A stretch of 64,000 nt of DNA from positions 124,001-188,000 of the forward strand of contig NZ_BAJX01000004.1 in NCBI RefSeq assembly GCF_000613925.1, in the 5' to 3' direction. Below the pieces are notes generated by a model. That model saw only the letters and a program-made list of their open reading frames with translations. It ran no database searches and was not told where the DNA came from. Of this stretch, positions 47,501 to 56,139 are shown piece by piece. Numbering within the stretch: position 1 is the stretch's first letter; the number at the start of each line of letters is the position of its first letter. The translations under genes and the position numbers were made by a program. The stretch comes from Prevotella histicola JCM 15637 = DNF00424. Lineage in GTDB: Bacteria > Bacteroidota > Bacteroidia > Bacteroidales > Bacteroidaceae.

Positions 47501-47800
47501 ATGTTTCTCATACCATGGGTTGGACTTTTGTGATCGTGTTTCATCCTTTCTTTCTTATACTTGTAAGGTATGTCAACACGGAACTGCAGTCTGATGATGA
47601 CAGGAATATCCAGCATTTATCTTTGTTTTGCATGTTTTCTTTGTGCCTGACGGTAGTGATAGATCTGTCTTTGGGGACTTTTTCTTCTGCTAGTTCCCTA
47701 TTCCCCGTGTGTAGAGTTATCTTTTATTCGTAACATTATACACATAGGGTTGAGGCAAAGCATAATCCTCTTTTGTAAAATTTATTCCTCTTCCGTTTTT

Positions 47801-47963
47801 AATAGGGCGTCTTTTGCATTCTAAAAGGGCACCTTTTGCATTGCAAAAGATGCCCTTTTGAGGTGTAAAAGGTGCCCTTTTACATGGTAAAACATACCCT
47901 TTTATAAGCCGTTTTGTAACTGATTGAATACTTGGACGTTACAAAGGCGAAAAGAGTTGGTTT
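47801..47963 (+). repeat. Five-core palindromic repeat element, family A copy 6
   Basis: The array 47801-47903 has five cores in R-R-F-F-F order, as in copies 4 and 5. First and last linkers (GCATTCT, ACATGGT) equal those of copy 4. In the tail TGTAAC (47915-47920) pairs with GTTACA (47938-47943). About 35 nt on the left (TTTTGTAAAA, CTCTT, TTTTTAATAGGG) are also shared with copy 4, so the full element is near 200 nt. It lies between convergent genes. Confidence 0.93.
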
Positions 47964-48034
47964 TCTCTTGTTTTGAACTTTCTTATATTTTTAAAAGTGT
48001 AATATTGTTTTATCATCAACTCTATTACTCCTTT

Positions 48035-49153
48035 TTACACGATCAAGTGGTAGCATCCGCCCGCCATAGTCCTGATAACACCTTTCATTTCTAAGGAGAA
48101 AAGGAGCCCCGAGAGCTGAGAAATAGGGATGTTAGCTTGTGTGGAAAGAAGGTTAATCTGCAGATCATTGTTCTTACTGAGCGTCTTCACTATGGTATCC
48201 TCTTCTGCTGAAAGCTCTGGAAAACAGTTACGTTCAATTCCTTTTTGCTGCGCTTGCTCCAAAATTAAGTCTTCATTCCATCCCATAGCCTTCACAAAGT
48301 CAGTTGCAGAGGTGATGAGTGCAGCGCCATTGTCACGTATCAGATTATTGCATCCCTCACTGTATTCAGTCCCAATAGCACCTGGGAAAGCGAAGATCTC
48401 ACGTCCATAGCTTCGAGCAATACTGCAAGTGATGAGTCCACCACCCTTAGCTGCAGACTCAATGAGGATAGTTGCGTCCGAACAACCAGCTACAATACGG
48501 TTTCTTTGCACGAAATTACGAGCTACAGGCTGCGTATGTGTCATGTATTCGGTGAGCAATCCTCCGTGTTTTATCATCTCCAGCGCAGTATCACGGTGTC
48601 CTCTTGGGTAGATATCATCAAGTCCGTGTGCAAGAACTCCTACTGTTTCAAGCCCATTTTCTAATGCAGCACGATGTGCATGGATGTCAACGCCATACGC
48701 CAGTCCGCTGAAAATAAGAACATTTGGGCACAAAGTCTTCAATTCTCTCACAAAGGAGCGGATGAGATCTTGCCCATATGGGGTGCAATGCCGAGTGCCA
48801 ATAATGTTTATTATCCGTCGGTTGTTGAGGTCAGCATTCCCCAATTGATAGAGTAGGAGAGGTGCATCTGGACATTCACGTAGGCGTTGTGGATATCTTT
48901 CATCGTTCATGCAGATAGGTAGGATGTTGTGTTTTTCATCGTATGTCAGCTCTTCTTCAGCCCTTTTCCTCAGTTCATCAATGTCTTTCAGTGCATTGAC
49001 AAGATGCGTAGAGGCATCAGGAAGAATCTCTCTGATGTCTTTATGGTGTTCAATAACAGTCGTTGCCGACCCTGCACGACGGTATAGTTCCACTAATTCA
49101 GTAAGGTGGAACCGTGTCATACGTGTGAGAAGGATGGTATTAAGTGTTTCCAT
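48035..49153 (-). CDS. dprA: DNA-processing protein DprA
   Basis: This 372-residue protein loads RecA onto incoming single-stranded DNA in natural transformation. The Rossmann-like core (about 100-300) shows IIGTRHCTPYG, FSGLAYGVDIHAHRAALENG, TVGVLAHGLDDIYPRGHRD and the nucleotide-binding-like segment IVAGCSDATILIESAAKGG. A C-terminal winged-helix-like domain (about 310-372) completes the family layout. It is cytoplasmic. The thioesterase gene lies 51 nt upstream on the same strand. Its presence implies a capacity to take up and integrate DNA, relevant to the dispersed repeats nearby (inference). Confidence 0.94.
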   Translation of the reverse strand: METLNTILLTRMTRFHLTELVELYRRAGSATTVIEHHKDIREILPDASTHLVNALKDIDELRKRAEEELTYDEKHNILPICMNDERYPQRLRECPDAPLLLYQLGNADLNNRRIINIIGTRHCTPYGQDLIRSFVRELKTLCPNVLIFSGLAYGVDIHAHRAALENGLETVGVLAHGLDDIYPRGHRDTALEMIKHGGLLTEYMTHTQPVARNFVQRNRIVAGCSDATILIESAAKGGGLITCSIARSYGREIFAFPGAIGTEYSEGCNNLIRDNGAALITSATDFVKAMGWNEDLILEQAQQKGIERNCFPELSAEEDTIVKTLSKNNDLQINLLSTQANIPISQLSGLLFSLEMKGVIRTMAGGCYHLIV

Positions 49154-49204
49154 AAGTAGTTAGCCCTTCCCTCTTTTTAGGAGAGAAGGGCGTTGTTTTT
49201 TTGC

Positions 49205-49612
49205 TTATTCTAAAACTTTTGAAAATGCTTCGTCGTACTCTTTGCTCAGTCCTAACTTACCATTGATAAGCGTAACGAGGTCTACGTCGGCATGAAAGCA
49301 CAGACACTCATCACTGGCACGGAAGATATCATGTGTGAAAACCCAACGTAATCCCTGCTTCTTCAGTCCCATACGTGAGATGAACTCGTCATCACAGCGC
49401 AACGGAACCTTGTAAGTTAATTGCATACGAGCCACAACGGCGTCTATTCCTTTCTCATGTAATTCAGAGAAACTCACCCCCAATGACCGCAGAAAACGGT
49501 GGCGTGTGTGTTCTGTGTAATGTAGATAGTTGGCGTTGTTAACAATACCCTCGATGTCACATTCATAGTCACGGACATCCATTCGGGTTTCATAAATGTA
49601 TTTCTTCTCCAT
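49205..49612 (-). CDS. Acyl-CoA thioesterase, hotdog fold (YbgC/FadM-like)
   Basis: This 135-residue protein has the 4-hydroxybenzoyl-CoA thioesterase pattern: TRMDVRDYECDIEGIVNNAN with the catalytic Asp-like region followed by YLHYTEHTRHRFL. Such enzymes hydrolyse acyl-CoA thioesters in the cytoplasm; the acyl chain is not predictable. Length is typical. It lies between dprA and the DUF2851 gene on the same strand, 25 nt downstream of the latter, so the three probably form an operon. Confidence 0.87.
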   Translation of the reverse strand: MEKKYIYETRMDVRDYECDIEGIVNNANYLHYTEHTRHRFLRSLGVSFSELHEKGIDAVVARMQLTYKVPLRCDDEFISRMGLKKQGLRWVFTHDIFRASDECLCFHADVDLVTLINGKLGLSKEYDEAFSKVLE

Positions 49613-49637
49613 TGTTTTGTTTTTATTCTCTTGTTGT

Positions 49638-50939
49638 TTATGCGTCTTTTTTCTTCAAATATTCATATCCAATGCGGCATCGTAGGCAGTCTTTCTTGTC
49701 ACAATATGTCTTCTTCAGTTGTATGAGAGCTTGTGAGTCACCTGCTGTTCCAACGGCTAACCCCACTTCTTTCCACATTCTTACAATGTGATTGTTCTCT
49801 GCTTTCAAAGCTTCTAAGAAGTCGAAGGCACGGTTGCAGAGTCGTTCTGAACCTTTGTGTCTGCCGTAAGCAAAGAGCATTGGGACGACAGTATTGATGA
49901 CTAACAGATTCAAAGAGGATGTTGAGAGATGCTTTTCGTTCTTCTCACTCTCTGCACCGAACATGTAGTGCGTCTCCCAGTAGGGTGTTACCTGTGTTGC
50001 AAGAAGCTCTTTAGCCTGTTTTACGGTTTCACATTCTAATAGTTGCGACAGTCCTGCATGCCGTTGATAATAGAGATGTGCTAGTTGTGCAATGCGTATA
50101 TGTGGGAAATTCTGTGGTCGTAATCTCAGAAAACGCCATTGATGAGCATCCATTTTATGTAGTCCGAACTTGTGGGCTAAGTATCTATACTCTTGTTGAA
50201 GACGTATGAAATATTCATCTTTTGCAGCCTCCTGCTGGTATCTTTCTGGTATAGCAGGTACTTCTAATAGCCCTGCTTGCCCCAGGAAGATAGCCTCTAT
50301 TTGCATGATATCATCCCTATGATGGTCTACACTCTGCAGAGGAACCGTCTTTGCCCACGTCTCAAAGGCATCACCATTGATGCCAAAGCCATAGTTTCGG
50401 GCGAGTGTTACAAAGTAAGCAGCCTCCCATGAACCGTTGCAGGCGGTCAGTCTTTCTGTGATAGCATCTGTCTTCTGCTCTAAACGTTCTACTTGTAGAG
50501 CACTCATCCACGCATGAATCATCAGTTTGGGTAGGTCTGGAATAATGCAATAGCAGGCAGGATAGTTATCTGTAGTTATCAGTTCGTCGTAATGTTCACG
50601 TATCTTGACGGGAACATTCAGTTGCATCTGTGGAGGATAGTCACCTTGTTCCGTCCTTACATCCGCATCAATCGACTCTGCTACATGCAGGATTACGTTG
50701 TTATAGTTTGCATCTTGCTCATGATGATGTAGAAACCAGTCTGATGAACGATCGTGAATTTCAACATTCCCCACCCATAAAGTGCCGTCAATCTTTACCT
50801 TTGCATTGAAGAAATCAGGCCCAGCATTGTGATTATGTAGTCCGGGATCAATGACTTCCACAGGCTTTCCGTCGGTTGTTTTAAGTCCAGTCAGGGGAAA
50901 CAGTTTGTGTTTCCATACATAATGGATGAGTTGTTCCAT
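49638..50939 (-). CDS. DUF2851-family protein
   Basis: This 433-residue protein begins MEQLIHYVWKHKLFPLTGLK and contains the family's conserved segments DPGLHNHNAGPDFFNAKVKI, VGNVEIHDRSSDWFLHHH, and a C-terminal cysteine cluster (CDKKDCLRCRIGYEYL) that could bind metal. The HNxxGPDF and VEIH motifs recall nuclease-like folds, but the family has no proven function that I know. No signal peptide is present. It is the first gene of the minus-strand run ending with dprA, so a link to DNA handling is possible but only inferred. Confidence 0.87.
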   Translation of the reverse strand: MEQLIHYVWKHKLFPLTGLKTTDGKPVEVIDPGLHNHNAGPDFFNAKVKIDGTLWVGNVEIHDRSSDWFLHHHEQDANYNNVILHVAESIDADVRTEQGDYPPQMQLNVPVKIREHYDELITTDNYPACYCIIPDLPKLMIHAWMSALQVERLEQKTDAITERLTACNGSWEAAYFVTLARNYGFGINGDAFETWAKTVPLQSVDHHRDDIMQIEAIFLGQAGLLEVPAIPERYQQEAAKDEYFIRLQQEYRYLAHKFGLHKMDAHQWRFLRLRPQNFPHIRIAQLAHLYYQRHAGLSQLLECETVKQAKELLATQVTPYWETHYMFGAESEKNEKHLSTSSLNLLVINTVVPMLFAYGRHKGSERLCNRAFDFLEALKAENNHIVRMWKEVGLAVGTAGDSQALIQLKKTYCDKKDCLRCRIGYEYLKKKDA

Positions 50940-51080
50940 ACAGATTCTTGGTATTTTATAGACGACAAAAATACAAAAAATCCACTACAATGCTCGCATA
51001 GATGGTTTATTTTTTGCTGTCGTGGGGTTCCACCTTATATAAAATACGTGAAGTTATTTTGTTTTGTGTGACAAATCAGC

Positions 51081-51089
51081 TACCTTTGC
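51081..51089 (+). promoter_or_regulatory. Promoter -7 box for dapB
   Basis: TACCTTTGC, 24 nt before the ATG at 51113, with TTTTG about 15 nt upstream. Confidence 0.6.
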
Positions 51090-51112
51090 ATGTGTTTTAA
51101 TTCGAATTAATT

Positions 51113-51868
51113 ATGAAGATAGCATTGATTGGCTATGGTAAAATGGGGCATATGATTGAAGAAATAGCCCGTGATCGTGGCCACGAAATCGTGAGTATTA
51201 TAGATGTTAATAATACAAATGACTTCGATTCTCCTGCGTTTGCATCAGCAGATGTGGCAATAGAGTTTACGAATCCAACGGCAGCTTATGACAATTATAA
51301 GCGTGCTTTTGCGCATAATGTGAAAGTTGTAAGTGGTTCAACAGGCTGGATGCAGGACCATAAGGCTGATGTGGAACGCCTTTGTAATGAGGAAGGGCAG
51401 ACGCTTTTTTGGGCAAGTAACTTCTCAATCGGCGTAGCTATCTTCTCTGCAGTGAACCGTTATCTGGCTAAAATCATGAATAAATTCCCTCAATATGATG
51501 TTCAGATGGAGGAGGTTCATCATGTTCATAAGCTGGATGCGCCGTCTGGAACAGCCATAACTCTGGCAGAAGAGATCATTGATAATCTCGACCGGAAGGA
51601 TAAATGGGTAAAAGGTTTCCAGCATGCTGCCGATGGTACGGAGTCGGGAAGTAATGATGTTGCTGCCGATGAGTTGCCCATTGCCTCTATTCGTCGTGAT
51701 GAAGTGCCAGGTATTCATAGTATCAGTTATGACTCTGATGCCGACAAAATCACTATAACGCATGATGCCCACAGTCGTAAGGGCTTTGCGTTGGGAGCTG
51801 TTCTTGCAGCTGAATATACACAGAATCATCATGGATTGCTTACGACAAGTGATCTTTTCCAGTTTTAA
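51113..51868 (+). CDS. dapB: 4-hydroxy-tetrahydrodipicolinate reductase
   Basis: This 251-residue NAD(P)H-dependent enzyme acts in lysine and diaminopimelate synthesis, which feeds peptidoglycan. The N-terminal Rossmann motif is ALIGYGKMGHMIEEIA. The substrate-binding segment is EVHHVHKLDAPSGTAITLAE, with the KxDxPSGT signature, and HDAHSRKGFALGA closes the fold. Length is slightly shorter than in E. coli and typical of Bacteroidota. The signal-peptidase gene follows 42 nt later on the same strand. Confidence 0.95.
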   Translation: MKIALIGYGKMGHMIEEIARDRGHEIVSIIDVNNTNDFDSPAFASADVAIEFTNPTAAYDNYKRAFAHNVKVVSGSTGWMQDHKADVERLCNEEGQTLFWASNFSIGVAIFSAVNRYLAKIMNKFPQYDVQMEEVHHVHKLDAPSGTAITLAEEIIDNLDRKDKWVKGFQHAADGTESGSNDVAADELPIASIRRDEVPGIHSISYDSDADKITITHDAHSRKGFALGAVLAAEYTQNHHGLLTTSDLFQF

Positions 51869-51910
51869 TAGCAACTATCAACGTTTGATATCGCCTAAAA
51901 ATAATCTCCT

Positions 51911-53439
51911 ATGATTGATAAAGAGAAAGCCGCACTCAACCTACTAAGCAATGGGTAAAGTTTATTGTAGTTCTTGTTCTCTATCTTCTCTTCCTCTTAT
52001 GGGTAGAGAGCTGGTGGGGACTCCTTGTTGTTCCTTTCATCTTTGATGCGTATATAACAAAGAAAATACGCTGGCAGTGGTGGAAAGATGCCGAGGGACC
52101 AGTCCGATTCATAATGGGTTGGGTGGATGCTTTGGTATTCGCGTTGGTTGCAGTGTACTTCATTAACCTCTTTTTCTTCCAGAATTATGTTATCCCTTCA
52201 TCGTCTCTTGAGAAGTCATTGCTTACGGGTGACTATCTGTTTGTCTCTAAAGTAAGCTATGGTCCACGTATTCCAGAGACGCCGTTGACCATGCCTTTGA
52301 CTCAACATACACTGCCAATCATCAATACAAAGAGTTATATCTCATGGCCACATTGGGATTATCGTCGTGTAAAAGGACTTGGAAAAGTACAATTAAACGA
52401 TATTGTAGTGTTCAATTTCCCTGCTGGTGACACCATAATGAGCGAACCTGCTTATCAAGGAGATGACTATTATCGTGATGTTTATACAATGGGTGAGAAC
52501 ATCTTAGCCCAACAGAACCCTCATATAAATCTGTCTAAGATGACCACACTGCAGCAACGTGACTTCTATAACAAGGCATATGCTGTCGGGAGAGCTTACA
52601 TTGTAAGGAATGTAGGGACGTATGGGGTGTTGGATTGGCGTCCTACTGACCGTCGTGAGAACTATGTTAAGCGTTGTGTTGGCCTCCCAGGGCAGACCTT
52701 ACAGATAAAGAATAAAATCGTTTATCTCGATGGAAAGGCAAATAAAGAACCTGAAAATGTAGAATATACGTACCTTATAAAGTTCAATAATATCACTGCT
52801 GCTGACCTCCTTGGTGAGCGTTTTGATGAACTCCGTAAGGACTTAGACATTAGTGCAGAGGATGTTCAGAGCCTCAGCAGACTGCATGGATATGATGTTG
52901 ATCAGGGATATGTACTCAACAATGCGGCTCTTGCCTATGATGGTTACATGCCTTTGACCAAGCGAGCTGCGGCAGAGTTGAAGCGCCAAGGTCTTGTTAA
53001 GTCAATGCGTTTGGTTACAGACAAAGATCTTTATTCTGGTCCTAACTATCCATTGAACGCCTTTACTGGGTGGACACGTGATAATTATGGACCTGTATGG
53101 ATACCTGCAAAGGGAAAGAGCATAGACCTTACACTGAAGAACCTGCCTGTTTATGAGCGCTGTATCAAGGTGTATGAGAAGAATGACCTGCAGGTTAAGA
53201 ATGGAAAAATCTATATTAATGGTAAGCCTGCGAGCCGCTATACGTTCAAACTTGACTACTATTGGATGATGGGAGACAACCGTCATAACTCTGCAGATAG
53301 CCGCTATTGGGGCTTTGTTCCGGAGGATCATATTGTCGGAAAACCACTGTTTATATGGTGGTCAAGCGATCCTGACCGTAAAGGCTTGGGTGGAATCCGC
53401 TGGCATAGACTGTTTAACTGGGTTGATAATATAAAGTAG
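51911..53439 (+). CDS. lepB: Signal peptidase I, with a one-base loss near the N-terminus
   Basis: This S26 serine protease removes signal peptides at the inner membrane. The full gene begins at 51911 (MIDKEKAA) but the frame breaks near 51932. One added base restores TKQWVKFIVVLVLYLL and a first membrane helix, and the rest reads on to 53439 (about 509 residues). Without it, the first usable ATG is 52114 (MGWVDALVFALVAVYF), which keeps the second helix and the catalytic core: Ser in YVIPSSSLEKSLLTGDYL, the Lys region VKRCVGLPGQTLQIKN and MMGDNRHNSADSRYWG. The long insertion between the catalytic Ser and Lys regions is typical of Bacteroidota. It lies between dapB and a WbqC gene. Confidence 0.88.
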
Positions 53440-53503
53440 AAGCATGTATAAGTACAGCTTCATCCTCGCCCTCTCCCAGCTTTGAGAGGGGAGATATTAC
53501 CAA

Positions 53504-53555
53504 AGAGGACAATGAATAGCTGTTGTTAAAGACTGTCTTTCATTGTCCTTTTCTT
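53504..53555 (+). terminator. Terminator after lepB
   Basis: GGACAATGA pairs with TCATTGTCC over a loop of about 25 nt, followed by TTTTC. A smaller CCCTCTC/GAGAGGG hairpin precedes it at 53469-53491. Confidence 0.65.
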
Positions 53556-53604
53556 ATGTATAAGTATTTATTTTTCCCCATTCCATCACATATCTCAATA
53601 TATT

Positions 53605-54219
53605 ATGGCAATAGCATTGCTTTCCTCTGCTTACTTCGCACCCATTCAATGGTATCAGAAACTGAACCGTTTTGATGCATGTCTGATAGAACAACATGAC
53701 CATTTTGTCAAGCAGACCTACAGGAATCGTTGTGTTATTGCTACGACTAATGGTTTACAAGCACTTTCCATACCAGTAGAAAAGTTTGAAGGATTGAAGT
53801 GTGAGATGAAAGATGTGCGCATCAGTGACCATGCTAATTGGCGCCATCTACATTGGAATGCTTTGCAATCTGCTTATGGAGAGAGTCCGTTCTTTGAATA
53901 TTATGCAGATGATTTACATCCTTTTTTTGAACGAAAGTGGGAATATCTTTATGATTTCAATTGGGAGATAACGTTGAAAATGTGCGAACTCATCGATATT
54001 ATGCCTTCTCTCCGACGTACAGAATGCTATGATTCAGACCCTTCAGGCAGCATTGTTGATTTCCGTGAAGTGATCCGTCCTAAGCATCCAGGTGCTGATC
54101 CTGATTTCTCCCCACGCCCTTATTATCAGGTTTATGAGCATAAAATAGGTTTTCACCCCAATCTTAGTATTCTTGATTTGCTCTTTAATGAGGGCAACGA
54201 AAGTGTCTTATACTTATGA
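53605..54219 (+). CDS. WbqC-like family protein
   Basis: This 204-residue protein matches the WbqC-like family: APIQWYQKLNRFDACLIEQH near the start, then KQTYRNRCVI, and KIGFHPNLSILDLLFNEG near the end. WbqC was first noted in an O-antigen cluster and its reaction is unproven, though a role in sugar or aminotransfer chemistry has been suggested. There is no signal peptide. It follows lepB by about 165 nt, with a terminator between, an arrangement I recall from other Bacteroidota. Confidence 0.86.
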   Translation: MAIALLSSAYFAPIQWYQKLNRFDACLIEQHDHFVKQTYRNRCVIATTNGLQALSIPVEKFEGLKCEMKDVRISDHANWRHLHWNALQSAYGESPFFEYYADDLHPFFERKWEYLYDFNWEITLKMCELIDIMPSLRRTECYDSDPSGSIVDFREVIRPKHPGADPDFSPRPYYQVYEHKIGFHPNLSILDLLFNEGNESVLYL

Positions 54220-54470
54220 AAGATTGGTAAAGGCGTTTACTTTTTTTCATATATCCCGTTTTTAATGTTTCTTTTGTAAATATTAAAAGTTATTCTTCTA
54301 CTTGTATTTTTTAGAAGATTGAAACATTAATTACATTTCTTCTATATATTTGTATGTTGTTGTTTATTAGTGACTTATAAGTGTTTCTTCTGATAAGAAT
54401 CGATTCTTTTCCTCTTTGTATTATGTTGGTAAGGTAGTTGTATGCTTATTTTTCTTTAAGTATTATTTTG
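54220..54470. other. AT-rich intergenic region with no gene seen
   Basis: No coding frame, repeat or RNA-like structure is evident before the promoter-like box near 54471. Confidence 0.5.
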
Positions 54471-54479
54471 TAATATTGC
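54471..54479 (+). promoter_or_regulatory. Weak promoter -7 box for the SusE/F-like gene
   Basis: TAATATTGC, about 99 nt before the ATG at 54578. One base departs from the consensus. Confidence 0.35.
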
Positions 54480-54577
54480 AGTCAGAAGTGTGGTCTTATT
54501 CACCACAACTATATATATACGCCTAAACATAGTAATAGAACTTAAATCAATTAATAAACTTTTAAACTAAATCGATT

Positions 54578-55471
54578 ATGGGATTAAAGACTTTTACCAA
54601 ATCAATCTTATGTGGTACCCTCCTTGCTGTAGGTGTACTGAACGTAAATGCTCAAGGCAAACTCTACATCATTGGACCTGCTACAGAGGCTGGCTGGAAT
54701 CCAGGCAAGAGTGTTTCTATGCTTTCTGATGCGGGTGATGCTAATGTTTTCAAAGCAACTGTCTATTTGAAAGCAAATGAAGAGTTCAAGTTTCTTACGG
54801 AACCTGAGTTCACGAAGACGGAATATAGAGCAAAGTCTGCAGATGATGTAGAGGTAACTCCAGGTGTAGCAAAGGATATTACAGCTGTACAGGGTGATGC
54901 TGAAGATTATAAATTTCATGTAACAGAGTCTGGAAACTATGATATTTCGTGTGATCTTGGGACGAATGTCATGCTCATAAATAAGTCAGCTTACCAAGAC
55001 ACAAATGTTAATTATGCAGCTTTATGGTTGATTGGTAATGCTTGTGATGCAGGATGGGACCTTGGTAAGGCGCCCATTATGCCTCAAGATCCATCCAAGC
55101 CTTATGTTTATTCTGGTGTTTATAACCTGAATGCAGGAGAACTTAAGTTTACAATTTCGCCTAATGCTGGCTTCGATGATTCCGCATATTACTTCAGTAA
55201 CCCTAATGATCCAGGCAAGATGGAATTCGGAACAGCTGGTGATCATAAGTGGAATATCACAGAAGCAGGTCCTTATAGAATCACTGCTAACGTTGCTGAT
55301 ATGACCATCTCTTTCGTAAAGGATTCCTCTGCAGGTATTTCTTCTGTAGAGACAGGAAAGGATGCACCTGCAGAATACTTCACTTTGAGTGGTGTTAAGG
55401 TTACTAATCCTACGGCTGGTGTCTATGTGAAACGCCAGGGTGGTAAGACTGTAAAGGTTGTTTTGAAATAG
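54578..55471 (+). CDS. SusE/SusF-like glycan-binding protein with C-terminal sorting-type tail
   Basis: This 297-residue protein has a signal peptide ending VNA with Gln next. Two similar beta-sandwich repeats follow: KLYIIGPATEAGWNPGKSVS (about 28-130) and LWLIGNACDAGWDLGKAPIM (about 148-245), both with the GxAxxAGWxxGK pattern of SusE/SusF starch-binding domains. The C-terminus has the shared tail (LSGVKVTNPTAGVYVKRQGG, ending KVVLK). Classical SusE and SusF are lipoproteins; here no lipobox cysteine is present and secretion appears to depend on the tail instead (inference). It is monocistronic, with a terminator after it, about 670 nt upstream of the SusC gene. Its ligand is unknown. Confidence 0.82.
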   Translation: MGLKTFTKSILCGTLLAVGVLNVNAQGKLYIIGPATEAGWNPGKSVSMLSDAGDANVFKATVYLKANEEFKFLTEPEFTKTEYRAKSADDVEVTPGVAKDITAVQGDAEDYKFHVTESGNYDISCDLGTNVMLINKSAYQDTNVNYAALWLIGNACDAGWDLGKAPIMPQDPSKPYVYSGVYNLNAGELKFTISPNAGFDDSAYYFSNPNDPGKMEFGTAGDHKWNITEAGPYRITANVADMTISFVKDSSAGISSVETGKDAPAEYFTLSGVKVTNPTAGVYVKRQGGKTVKVVLK

Positions 55472-55507
55472 CAGACAAATAGAACTTCTTTTCAATTTAA
55501 ATAAGAA

Positions 55508-55543
55508 AGCCTCTGTAGCGAAGTGTATGTTACAGGGGCTTTT
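55508..55543 (+). terminator. Terminator after the SusE/F-like gene
   Basis: AAGCCTCTGTA pairs with TACAGGGGCTTT around 11 nt. It separates this gene from the PUL. Confidence 0.8.
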
Positions 55544-56085
55544 ATGTGTATTTACGTGTATATAAAGGTTTTGCTAAAATCTCACATATGTCTTTTGTTT
55601 TTCCAAAACAAGTATGTCCTTTGAGTAATAAGAGGGTAAGTTCATTTTAGAATCTCCACAGGTGTTGTGCTTTTTATTATGAGGTCTCGTTTAAACTATC
55701 TCCTATTCTTTTGCCAAGGACTACATTTAATCATTCTGTCTATACCAGTTTAGAGGATAATAGAGTTAAGAAATAAAACTGGAAAAGATAATTTTTGATA
55801 ATGAAAAGCTAAAAAGATACTATAAAGGCTTGGCTGGAATTAATCTATTCTATAAATCGCTTCTATAGAGAACAGAGTCTTGTCTGTAAAATGTCTGTCA
55901 AAAGTTAGAATAGGAAAATACTCCATTTTATCGAAAAAAGAACGCCTTTGTTTATAACGACAATATTCTTTTGATACAAGAACAGGCTTTTAATATTTAC
56001 AAGATAATCCATTCCGGTCTCGTCTTATGTAACATTTATGTTATTATAAGAACGATTCATAAGCTATTGATATAAATACTTTGTA
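55544..56085. other. Intergenic region upstream of the SusC gene, nothing recognised
   Basis: About 540 AT-rich nt with no supported coding frame. It probably holds the control region of the PUL, but I see no clear operator repeats. Confidence 0.45.
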
Positions 56086-56094
56086 TAGTTTTGC
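56086..56094 (+). promoter_or_regulatory. Promoter -7 box for the SusC operon
   Basis: TAGTTTTGC, about 45 nt before the ATG at 56140; one base from TAnnTTTGC spacing variants. Confidence 0.45.
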
Positions 56095-56139
56095 AACACA
56101 TAATTAAAAATTAAATTAGTATTACTAACTATCTAAAGT

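Noticed and set aside
47479-47733. Plus-strand 84-residue hydrophobic frame
   Set aside because: It begins inside a terminator hairpin, has no promoter and looks like T-rich intergenic sequence.
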